Positions 54,073-63,319 of a DNA stretch of 64,000 bases are shown here, piece after piece. The translations under genes were made by a program, and so were the position numbers. The stretch covers positions 68,777,501 through 68,841,500 of the forward strand of contig CM059582.1 in assembly GCA_030407085.1 (NCBI GenBank), read 5' to 3'. The stretch is from Trichopria drosophilae (Eukaryota; Arthropoda; Insecta; Hymenoptera; Diapriidae). The notes beneath the pieces are model-generated. The model was not told the origin of the DNA and ran no database searches. It worked only from the letters and a program-made list of their open reading frames with translations. How positions within the stretch are numbered: position 1 is the stretch's first letter; the number at the start of each line of letters is the position of its first letter.

Positions 54073-56306
54073 TATGTATATCATTTATTAATATCTTGGA
54101 CATATTGTCCCTAGATATATATGTACATAAATAATAAAATAACAATTTAATAACAAAACAATATATAACGCAAATAATAATAAATATAACAAATATAAAT
54201 CGTAGCCCACGGTGGAAATACAAAATAATACAAAATAATAAAAACTAAAAACTAAACGCAAATATAAAAAAACAAAGCCGGTATATACGTTACATTTGAC
54301 ACGATAACTACATTTACAATAATTGTTTCTCTAACAATAATAATTCCATCAGTCCAGCACGAAACATGTTAGCACTACGAGTTGATTTCAGCGCGTCAGG
54401 TAGAGTGTCTCAGTACTGAACAGCTCTTATCCAAAATGAATTTTGGTATCGAGTCGTGCGGCAAAAAGGTATAATAAAAGAAGGAGCAGATGTTCGTGCT
54501 GACCTTCGCAAACCTGTAGCATTCACAAATCTGGAGCGTAGATATGATGGATGTAAAGTAGACAAAACTTGGTACATAAGAGTACCCAGGAAATATTTAC
54601 GACGTACAGAACAGGAGAGCCATCGTGCTGATGCATAGTATGTCGAGAGATTTTGATCTCGTCGTAAGTTGTAAACAAAGCGCAAGGCACTGTTTAATAT
54701 ACGCTGAAGCTTAACATTTAAGTATCCAGATAGATCGGAATATACCAAACACGCATAATCAAAATGAGGTATGATTAAAGCATTAACCAACATTAATTTG
54801 ACCTTAGTACATAGCAAGTTGCCACGATACCGAAGTCTATACAAGATGTAATGTACTCTGGAAGATATTGCAGAGATGTGTCGGTTCCAGGATAAGTCCG
54901 ATGAGATGTAGACGCCAAGATTCTTTACACTATCTGAAAATGTTATGACATTTCCATCCAGTAATAAATCTGGTAATTTCTTCGATTTAGCTAATGTCAG
55001 GTGATGAATAGAACCAATCATGATCGCCTGCGTTTTACTGATATTTAACTTCAAGCCGAATTCTCGGGACCAATCACACAGAGTAGCTATTTCAGAGTTT
55101 AGGTTTGCAATGGTTAGTTCTATATCATCTATGGAAGTGTGCAAATAAAATTGCACATCATCTGCAAAAATTACAGTTGTATCCTTACAAAAATTTAGTC
55201 GAGTGAATAGCGTATTTATGACAACTATGAAGAGTATAGGTCCTAAACTCGAACCTTGCGGAATTCCCGATGATGTGCTGAGCGATTCACGTGGTTGACC
55301 TGTACTATCAATAATGGATTGCGAGCGCCCCGTAAGGAATGAATGAATCCAACGAATTTCCAGATCTTGGAAACCAATATCGCAAAGACATTGGAGTATG
55401 GTAGCATGTGGCAGGGAGTCAAATGCTTTAGTGAAATCGAAAAGAATCAGGATCGTAATTAATCCTTTTTCGATTGCATACCGTGCATCATCCGTGACTT
55501 TGAGTAAAGCGGATTGAGTACTATGAAACCGTCGGTATCCACATTGGCGCGGGTGAAGTAATGAATGGGATTCTAAAAAATTAACTATTTGCTGTGTTAC
55601 TAGTGTATCTAGAACTTTTGAAAGATGTGCTGGATTTGCAACTGGACATGTATCTGATGGATTTATCGGATTTGCCTTTTTATTTAGTGGAACAATGAAG
55701 ACTATTTTCCAAATCTCTGGAAACGAGCCAGTAAATAGTGACATATTGAAAATGTCTGTAAGGGGGCCACTTATTATTTCAAAACTATCTCTCAGCTGGG
55801 ACAATTGAATTCCATCCGGACTACGTCCACGAAACTTTGGCAGAGCTGATTTTAAAGCTGCAAGTGTATCACCTGGTTGAATTGCAGAGAAACTGAAAGT
55901 GGGTTGAGCAGGATGTAATGATTTTCGAAGGATACTATCCAATTGCCCAGTAGTACATGGTGGGTGAACAGATGAAACTGCACTATAATAAGCGTCTAAT
56001 TCAGAAGCTGAGAAATGCTGAATTGCTACGGAGGAGGTATCACGTACCAACCCCATTTTTCTCAGAGCCGACCAAATTCCTGCTGGATTTTTCTGCTTTT
56101 CTATTTCCGCTGCCACATAACTGTCTTTCGCTCTTTTCAGTATCATTTTAATTTCTTTACGCAAGCATTTATAGCGCGACAGTAAATCTAACGAGTGAGT
56201 ACGCTTAGCCTGTCTATAAATTGAATCCCGAGCTTGTATCCTTCGTCGCATTTCCGGTGTAATCCACGGCGCAAGAGGTTTACGTGGACGACGCGTTATG
56301 AGAGGT
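54073..56306 (-). mobile_element. 5'-truncated CR1-like non-LTR retrotransposon nested in the piggyBac element
   Basis: Both sides carry the 14-bp target duplication GCTGACTCAAAATG (54059-54072 and 56307-56320), which belongs to the piggyBac terminal repeat. The retrotransposon starts inside the ORF2 linker (PRKPLAPWITPEMRRR), so it is truncated at its 5' end, typical of incomplete target-primed reverse transcription. It is a different family from the copies at 2.6 and 22.8 kb. Confidence 0.92.
54410..56251 (-). CDS. ORF2 reverse transcriptase (5'-truncated)
   Basis: The 613-residue frame is intact and open upstream to the element edge. Motifs: NPINPSDTCPVANPAHLSKV, HPRQCGYRRFHSTQSALLKV, FDFTKAFDSLPHATILQC, GIPQGSSLGPILFIVVIN and the catalytic FADDVQFYL, then a thumb region (DSVKNLGVYISSDLSWN). 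No RNase H is seen. Because the endonuclease and ORF1 are missing, the copy cannot move alone. The uninterrupted frame implies recent insertion. Confidence 0.88.
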   Translation of the reverse strand: MRRRIQARDSIYRQAKRTHSLDLLSRYKCLRKEIKMILKRAKDSYVAAEIEKQKNPAGIWSALRKMGLVRDTSSVAIQHFSASELDAYYSAVSSVHPPCTTGQLDSILRKSLHPAQPTFSFSAIQPGDTLAALKSALPKFRGRSPDGIQLSQLRDSFEIISGPLTDIFNMSLFTGSFPEIWKIVFIVPLNKKANPINPSDTCPVANPAHLSKVLDTLVTQQIVNFLESHSLLHPRQCGYRRFHSTQSALLKVTDDARYAIEKGLITILILFDFTKAFDSLPHATILQCLCDIGFQDLEIRWIHSFLTGRSQSIIDSTGQPRESLSTSSGIPQGSSLGPILFIVVINTLFTRLNFCKDTTVIFADDVQFYLHTSIDDIELTIANLNSEIATLCDWSREFGLKLNISKTQAIMIGSIHHLTLAKSKKLPDLLLDGNVITFSDSVKNLGVYISSDLSWNRHISAISSRVHYILYRLRYRGNLLCTKVKLMLVNALIIPHFDYACLVYSDLSGYLNVKLQRILNSALRFVYNLRRDQNLSTYYASARWLSCSVRRKYFLGTLMYQVLSTLHPSYLRSRFVNATGLRRSARTSAPSFIIPFCRTTRYQNSFWIRAVQY

Positions 56307-56875
56307 GCTGACTCAAAATGGCGGACATCAAGAAGCTAACTCCTACATTGTCAATCGGAATTTCACAAAAATCGATGTATATAAGTTTTTGAGGTCGCTG
56401 ATTGCGAATCTGAAGTCAGAATTACAAACTTTACAACAGCTGATCCACTTTGGCGGTTCAAACATAGAAATACTGTTTTTCAATGAACCAGTTGGACAAA
56501 TCAACCTTCGGAACGTTCGATATAAAGGACAGTTGGTTTCCGTGGGTTTTTGGGGTCGCTGAATACGAATTTGATATCGGAGTTGCAAATTTCAAAATGG
56601 CTGACTCAAAATGGCGGACATCAAGAAGCTAACTCCTACATTGTCAATCGGAATTTCACAAAAATCGATGTATAATATACAGTTTATATTATAAGTTTTC
56701 GAGGTCGCTGATTACGAATCTGAAGTCAGAAATACAAAAATCAAAATGACTGATTCAAAATGGCCGTATGCTAATCATTTCCATACGGGAAGCGTAATAT
56801 ATATATATATTGTAAAATATCCCAAATTACTTTGTTATTTTAGGCATAATCAGAACAATACTAAAAATAAACGAG

Positions 56876-57212
56876 ATGTCTAAAAGACGATGTGTCCAAA
56901 TCCTATCTGAAAATAATATGTCTGATAGATGTGAGGAATCAGATAGCGATGAAGATGATATAGCATTTATTCCTAATGACGATTCCGAACATTACGACCA
57001 GGAAATATTGCGAACAGTGCAAGGCTCATATTTGCACAAGCTGCTTTGGTACATATCACGAACAAAAAATAAAAACCCTTCAACATGTATCAACCTCAAA
57101 GATAAATAAAAGAAAATGTATGAGTAATGAATGCCAAGTCCGAACACAACAATTTTGCGAGCAATGTAACGTGCACATTTGCGATACGTGCTTCCAGAGT
57201 CATCTCAAGTAA
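56876..57212 (+). pseudogene. piggyBac transposase remnant: N-terminus plus Cys-rich DNA-binding tail
   Basis: An ATG at 56876 opens an acidic N-terminus typical of piggyBac transposases (SDRCEESDSDEDDIAFIPND). The catalytic DDD core is deleted. From about 56985, in the +1 frame, follows TTRKYCEQCKAHICTSCFGT then YHEQK, and RKCMSNECQVRTQQFCEQCN then VHICDTCFQSHLK, stop at 57212. These are two consecutive C-x2-C-x4-C-x2-CF-x3-H modules like the C-terminal Cys-rich domain that binds element ends. The Cys-rich part has its own ATG at 56976, giving a 78-residue ORF that is all DNA-binding domain. Whether it is expressed is unknown. Confidence 0.75.
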
Positions 57213-58547
57213 ATAAATAATAAAATATAAAACACAAAAATATAACCTGAAAAATTGAAAATCACATGTAAAAGTCAGAAAATGAACAAAACAACAAAAA
57301 ACGTAATAAAAATTTAAAAAATATAAAAAACAATGAAAATTTTTTAAAATATAAAAAAAAATTAAAAATTAAAAAAAGGCTCTCTATTCGTTCACCTCCA
57401 CGCGGTGAGAGCTGGGAAACGTATTTGACGGCTAACGGACGACACAAAATCATATCCCGTTTATAAATTTGAGACACGACAGGGACCTCAAGAACTTATA
57501 TACATCGACATTCACGAATTACATGTTGGCAATGCAAGAATTAGCGTTTTCATATCAGCTATTTTGAGTCAGCCATTTTGATTCTGACTTCAGGTTCGTA
57601 ATCAGCGACCTCGAAAACTAATACACATCGATTTTTGTGAAATTCCGTTTGACAGTGTAAGAGTTAGCTTCTTGATGTCCGCCATTTTGAGTCAGCCATT
57701 CTGAATTTTGCAATTCTGATATCAAATTTGTATTCAACGATCCCAAAAACCCACAGAAACCAACTGTCCTTTATATCGAACGTTCAGAAGGTTGATTTGT
57801 CCAACTGGTTCACTGAAAAACAGTATTTCTGTGTTTGAACCGCCATATTGGATCAGCTGTTGTAAATTTTACAATTCTGACTTCGGATTCGTGATCAGCG
57901 ATCCTGAAAACTTATACACATCGATTTTTGTGAAATTCAGATTGACAGTGTAAAAGTTAGCTTCTTGATGTCCGCCATTTTGATTTTTGTAGTTTGACTT
58001 CAGATTCGTAATCAGCGACCTCGAAAACTTGTATACATCGATTTTTGTGAAATTCCGATTGACAATGTACGATTTAGCTTCTTGATGTCCGCTATTTTGA
58101 GTCAGCTATTTCGAATTTTGCAATTCTGATATCAAATTCGTATTCAGCGACCCCAAAAACCCATGGTAACCAATTGTCCTTTATATCGAACGTTCAGAAG
58201 GTTGATTTGTCCAACTGGTTCAAGTTGAAAAACAGTATTTCTATGTTTGAACCGCCATATTGGATCAGCTGTTGTAAATTTTGCAATTCTGACTTCGGAT
58301 TCGTGATCAGCGACCCTTAAAACCATAGGGTACATAGTTTCCATAAAAAAGTTTGATTTTAACGGTTAAAATCGTGTGTGTCCAAAATCGCACCATTGGT
58401 CCGCCGTATGCGCTAATGGGTTAATCAGAGGACCAAATTGTAAAATAAGTTCTGGATAATGACACACTTAATTATGTTTTGGTCGTAATTTTACTTGTGG
58501 AAATAGCTGCTTCCTCATACAAATATACTTAAAAATGATTTATTTAA

Positions 58548-58857
58548 CCCTCTTGCGCCGAGTCCCGAGTATACTCGTCCAAACGAAGTCGCCGTCGTAT
58601 GCCGGAGGACGAGTATACTCGTCCAAGCCTTTTCTTTCATAACTCGAAAACTATATAACATTATATAACATTTTGAGGCCTACGACCACTCAAATTAAAC
58701 GTGAGAATATACCCTATAAGAAAGACTGAGTTAGAAATTCTAAATTTCAATTGTTGCTTTCATAAACGAGGATGAATTTGACTTCCTCCATATAGTTGCC
58801 AACATGATTCCGGCATTTGAAGGCGTTTTAGTCCGGGATAATTCCGGCGCAAGGGGG
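58548..58857. mobile_element. TTAA-flanked piggyBac-type MITE, family C
   Basis: The 310-bp element lies between TTAA 58544-58547 and 58858-58861. Ends are CCCTCTTGCGCCG and, inverted, CCCCCTTGCGCCG. A 12-bp perfect palindrome CGAGTATACTCG is at 58566-58577, and an extended 18-bp version GGACGAGTATACTCGTCC is at 58607-58624. It interrupts the GLPPCLGHDLFEG-family gene right after SLPYF. It has no ORF of its own. Confidence 0.9.
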
Positions 58858-59295
58858 TTAAAATACGGTAAAGATGATATGTGAATCGTAGGTGAGTATG
58901 TAATGTCAATGATTTCACTTAACAAAAGTGTGCAAATAAATACGTCATCATCAACTTGTTTAATTTTATCTTCTATTAAAAGAGATAATAAACGAGAGAA
59001 ATTCCAAACTTGACAATCACCACCTAGTATCCTTGTATTCGTTGCACTTATTGTGCAAGGCTTGTCCTGGCGATCTTCTGGAGAGTACTTGAAGTTGTCT
59101 ATTCTTTCATTTAGTTCTTTCAATGTAAACTATTTTTTAGCAATAAAATGTAAAGTAAAAGATAAAAGGCTACAACTCCTTCGAATAAATCGTGCCCTAG
59201 GCACGGAGGTAGTCCTGAAGCATACACATGATAAGTCTTTAATTCGTTGAAAATTGAATCAAATTTTATACCTTTGAAATCTTGATTACTGTCCT

Positions 59296-59586
59296 GATAG
59301 CCGGAACGCTATGAGAATGCTGTCATAATGCCGAAAACTCATTGAACATGTTTTCAGCAAACTATGAGATAGGTGAGTGAGCTATTTGCCCTTAGAAACA
59401 TGTAATTATACTTCCTCACGCAATGCTGTCATAATGCTTTAAAAATGCTGAAATTGTTTAATATCTCCACATACATCGCACAATACAGCATTATGATGCA
59501 ATTTTGATGAAATTAAATGCTAAGACGTACATTTCAGCAAATTGCGTCAATATGACGAAAACGCATTAAAATTTAGTCATTGCACT
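59296..59586. other. Spacer with short direct repeats
   Basis: AATGCTGTCATAATGC occurs at about 59318 and 59423, with CATTATGATG-type words nearby. No gene is seen. Confidence 0.4.
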
Positions 59587-59588
59587 TA

Positions 59589-59723
59589 CAGTGGGGGTTC
59601 TCCATTAGACGGACTCTGAGAGGAAAGTATATCGACAAAGACATAAATTCTGCGATAGTCAGAAACAGTTTAATTATGTTTTTGTCAACCTATCTACATC
59701 CGCCTAATGGAGACCCCCGACTG
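59589..59723. mobile_element. Pogo-type MITE, 135 bp
   Basis: Ends CAGTGGGGGTTCTCCATTAG and, inverted, CAGTCGGGGGTCTCCATTAG are flanked by TA at 59587-59588 and 59724-59725. CAGT ends with TA duplications fit pogo/Tigger MITEs. Confidence 0.85.
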
Positions 59724-59725
59724 TA

Positions 59726-59996
59726 CTCCATAATATTCATTGAAACTAAATTTTGAAAATTGCTTTATTAAAGTCATAAGAGAAACAATAGATTCTTAAG
59801 GATAAACAATTATATTTAGGAAATATTGTAGACACGTTTTCGAGAAAAAAAGGCAGAATAAAAAAGGTGCAAAGAATAGAATATATTTATTCGATACATA
59901 TTTTTATTACAATACATTAAAACAAAATGACAAGAACAATTTTTCCACTCGCAAAACTTATATAGTGCTAAGGAATAAGTACTTATAATGCTAAAC
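59726..59996. other. AT-rich spacer
   Basis: Nothing is recognised. Confidence 0.4.
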
Positions 59997-60510
59997 TCAG
60001 TGCTGACTTTTTACATTTTTTTCATTGAGAGTATTCGTAGCAAAAAATAAAAGATAACATATAATACATTTATGATTTTTGTATGTTATCGAATAATGTG
60101 TCCGCTTCGGTATGTCGCTTCGTTCTTCTACCTGCCTCTCCATAGACTCTTTTAGTATTATTGTTTCTCCATCTTTGTTTAGCCAATCGGATAGCTTCTT
60201 GTATGGATTCATAAAAAGTCTTCCAATCTGGAGGTGCATAAAAGTGGCTGCTAGCGATTGCTTCTAAGTATATGAAACGAACAAAATAATACATTACAGC
60301 CGCCTAACGTTCATAATAACATTGAATATAATATATTACATGTATAGCACGAATAATTTTTTTGTTACATAACTGTTCGTTGTCTTGTTTTTCACCCCAT
60401 AGCGCGTAATTGCGAATGGCTTCATCAAGGAAACATTCTTTAATTAAAAATTTGATTGTTTCTGCTGCAGAAAAACCGCCCAAAAACTTGAGATACGAAA
60501 CCTAAAACAT
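59997..60510 (-). pseudogene. DUF4806-like C-terminal region, possibly two exons
   Basis: From an acceptor-like TGTTTTAG at about 60503 the minus strand reads VSYLKFLGGFSAAETIKFLI, KECFLDEAIRNYALWGEK and NKKIIRAIH to about 60343. A second open stretch from 60294 reads VRFIYLEAIASSHFYAPPDW, KTFYESIQEAIRLAKQRWRN and ends near 60070. The pattern LA/AI.NY.W.G ... II.AI ... F...I..A...AK.R is that of DUF4806, a domain found in many multi-copy insect proteins of unknown role. The ~37-base gap between the two parts is too short for a normal intron and contains a stop, so the gene may be broken. Confidence 0.45.
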
Positions 60511-60858
60511 GTGTAATTTACGTTTCAAATATATAGTATGTAATACGTATTAAAAGAAATATAAACAGAAATATTGCGGTTGTTCGGATATCCCTGTGGG
60601 AGCTCCAATTTGCTTCTCAATTCATAAGTAACTTCCGATTTTAATTTTTGTAATTTTATACAATAATTCAATATTAAGTTATCAATAAAAAATATAACAG
60701 GTTATTATTTAATTCAGAAAATTTTATATTGAGTTCAATTCTCTGTTATGGTCAGAAGAAGGTTCTAAAATCCTCAGTCGATAAAGCAGTCATTTACGCT
60801 AAAAAATTAAAATTAAAAATAATTAAGGGGAAGCCGTAGTCAACAGTCGATAAGGTAG

Positions 60859-63017
60859 TGTTACGTCCCCGTAACTAGATAAATAATTACCAAAAAATAG
60901 TTCTGAAAAGTACCTCATATATCAATAACCTCATTCATAGTAATTGAGCATTGTTTAATAATTCTATTCAATAAATAAACTGCTTTGCATGCATCATACT
61001 GGGCCGAAGGCAATCGCAGGGCAACAGCAATTTCATAATTTTCCAAAAACTTCGCTATTATTCACGAAAAAGAAGAATCAAAACCGGTATGCCGAAAATT
61101 CTGTAAAATAAGTAATTCACGTGATATTACGTCAGCCGAACATCGCACTTAGATTTGTCCTCCAAAGAAAAAACCTACGCTATATCTAAGAAAACAAGTA
61201 CCTAATACAGTATACCGAATGAGAATATTATATGTAAATTTTCGAAAACACGATGTCGTAATCTTCGTTACAGCATTTCAAAATCTTAAATAAATACTCA
61301 ATAATTTAATAAACATTCAATTGCGACAATATTTTCAATAGATTTTTCAAACGCGACAATATCCATCATCGATCATTTTTATACGTTTCTTTGCGACAAT
61401 ATGTTTAATTCCATTTTAATGCGACATTCGAATATTTTTGTAATTTCAAATATGGCTGTATTTAATGGCACCAAGCACCAACAATTGTAAATTCCCTTCC
61501 GACAATATGTTTAATTCGATTTAAATACGACAATACTTTCAATCACACATTTTTGTAAACTTAATTACTACTGTTAATCACGACCATTAAAATTGTGAAT
61601 TTAATTACGATAACGTTCAATTACTACAGCATTAGTATCCGAATAGTTTCACGATATTTTCAGTTTAACAATTCCAAAAATTTTCATATTATGTCAACGT
61701 ATGTCGACAAGAATGCTTGTTATTTTATATGTTGAAAGTTGCAAATGGCATAGGGCAGTATCCAAGATTCGCATGGATCTCATTCAAATTTATATTTGCC
61801 ACATTATACCTAATTAATATTGAAATTCAAATATTGTTAAAAACACGTAGAGCTATGACGGAAAACCAGAATCCAGCATCTTTCCAAGAATTCCTTTCAC
61901 TTTTCCTACTCCCAAAAATGTATGATTCGCGACCATGGGCCATCTTCATTATAAAAAAGGCGTGCGACAACAAACACTCAATGGGTGTGAGCGAGTAACG
62001 GGTGTGAGTAGCGAGTAGCAAGTGACTGAGCAGTGAGTGAATAGATAGTCAGTCAGTGTCACTCCGAGTCAGACAGTGTCAGCCGGAGAAGAGAGTCAAT
62101 GACTGAGAGAGTGGAAGCAAACCATTTGAAGATGATCAGTGGATAGATGCAGCCGCTCAGCCACACTTCGCACTTAGTCGACACCAGTAGAAACGTATAG
62201 TAAGAATAATTTCTTCATATTTTCTAACTAACTACCCTTCCTCTATGTCTGAGATGAAGTGCCAAAAGCAGCAGGAGAGTCCTTTTGGATTCCGTTGACC
62301 TTCTCCGATGATTGGATCCGAACCAATTCAATTTAGGAAAAAATCACATTTATTTATTGTTATTTATTAGCTAAGAATTGATTCTTTCCTCTTTCCCGAG
62401 CGGTGGACGAGAGTCCTGTTGGATTCCGTTGACTTTCTCCGGCAAGTGGATCCATATCAATCACAACGTTGATTTATCCTGTAATTGATGGCAGCACGTT
62501 GACCAGGATAAATCCATAGGGACTTCATATTCTTTTTCGAGATATTTATATTATAATTTTTATTTTTATTTTTTCCTATTAATTAGTAGAATCCCCCCCC
62601 CCCTTGACTAATACTTTAAATAGAAATTCCGTTTTCATTAACACCTTATTCCCTTCTTTGTTTTCAGTGCCAGATGCTTGGGAAGGAATAACAACCCAGC
62701 TCCTCCGAACTATTAAGAAGGTCGTTTCGTCGCTCCTTATTATTCCTACCTTATACCTTTCCATCTCATTATTATTCTTTTCAACACCATGTTTTTGAAA
62801 ACTGAAATGAAATAAATTAAATTTTTCCTCAAAATATTTGTACTTCTTTACTTTACCTTCACCTTTATTCATTTCTTTTGCATTAGCAGCAGCCCCCACA
62901 AATTTTCGAACTCAGGATTGACTCTTCCAGTCGATCCAGTCTTTTCACGGTTGTGTCGAGGAAACTGTATTTGCAACCAAAAAATCCTTGCAAAACGCCT
63001 TCCCTCCGGCCGTAACA
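60859..63017 (+). repeat. Solo LTR of a Gypsy-type retrotransposon
   Basis: It begins TGTTACGTCCCCGTAAC and ends CTCCGGCCGTAACA, with the 4-bp target duplication GTAG on both sides (60855-60858 and 63018-63021). A TATA box and start-like CACTCA lie about 1.1 kb inside. The 2159-bp length equals that of the LTR at 20147-22254, and both begin TGTYACGTCC. Inside are diverged repeats of a GCGACAATATGTTTAATTC word (about 61320-61560) and a duplicated TTGGATTCCGTTGAC motif (62288 and 62418). No coding region; a solo LTR arises by recombination between the two LTRs. Confidence 0.88.
61950..61957 (+). promoter_or_regulatory. TATA box of the solo LTR
   Basis: TTCATTATAAAAAAGGCG precedes ACAACAAACACTCAATG by about 25 bp, the spacing of a TATA box and start site. 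The following region is rich in GTGAGTAGCGAGTAGC-type repeats. Confidence 0.55.
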
Positions 63018-63021
63018 GTAG

Positions 63022-63319
63022 CAATTTACACTGAAAAATGTAAATTAAAAATTACTAAGCCCATGTTTCAAAATTCGGAATAGATACCCCACTTTGTGAC
63101 CATTATTTATAATTTCCTACAAAATTCCAAAGAAATTCGTCGAGAATGGACCGAGTGTTTTTTACGCCACCTTTCCAAAAGTACTCGATAATTCTCGACG
63201 AATATTTTTGACATTTTTTAGGAGATTATATGTAATGATTAGGGAGTGCGGTAACTACCTCGAATTTCGAAAAATGATTCAACAAGTTTTAATTTACATT
63301 TTTCGGTGTAAATTATGAC
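63022..63319. mobile_element. Palindromic MITE-like hairpin
   Basis: CAATTTACACTGAAAAATGT at 63022 pairs with ACATTTTTCGGTGTAAATTA near 63300-63317; inner parts also pair (TCGTCGAGAATGGACCGAG near 63137 with CTCGATAATTCTCGACGA near 63183). It lies directly right of the solo LTR, whose target GTAG is at its edge. Confidence 0.75.

Larger units (their letters stand above)
53752..58420 (-). mobile_element. piggyBac-type element, family A, 4.67 kb including a nested retrotransposon
   Basis: TTAA at 53748-53751 and 58421-58424 flank terminal repeats starting CCCATTAGCGCATACGGCGG on both sides. The inverted repeats extend more than 300 bp with few changes and include module copies (GGTCGCTGATCACGAATCCG, AACAGCTGATCCAATATGGC). 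A quasi-palindrome CGGACCAGTGGTGCG lies 17 bp inside each end and GATTTTAACGGTTAAAATC follows near the right end (58351-58369). The interior keeps N- and C-terminal pieces of the transposase at 56876-57212. Excising it with one TTAA restores the reading frame of the interrupted gene (FGPLI-K-VRTVRF). Without the nested retrotransposon the element is about 2.4 kb. Confidence 0.93.
52620..59295 (-). pseudogene. Gene of an uncharacterised animal family, split by two TTAA elements
   Basis: Minus-strand pieces in order: 59295-59135 (IFNELKTYHVYASGLPPCLG, HDLFEGVVAFYL); 59123-58862 (NERIDNFKYSPEDRQDKPCT, CQVWNFSRLLSLLIEDKI, SLPYF); 58543-58425 (ICMRKQLFPQVKLRPKHN, HYPELILQFGPLI); 53747-about 53630 (VRTVRFESKHSFIKRAIRYA, HKFINVPKSL); 52870-52625 (IQKAVHDARLPHLIQQ, VVVKGTEYKQGYALIV, then stop). 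I recognise the motif order GLPPCLGHDLFEG ... QNW/QVWNF..LL ... FGPL....RFE.KHSF.K from multi-copy uncharacterised proteins of insects and fishes; their function is not known to me. The 4.7-kb piggyBac element sits between FGPLI and VRTVRF, the 310-bp MITE after SLPYF. There are further frameshifts and a stop. Confidence 0.75.
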
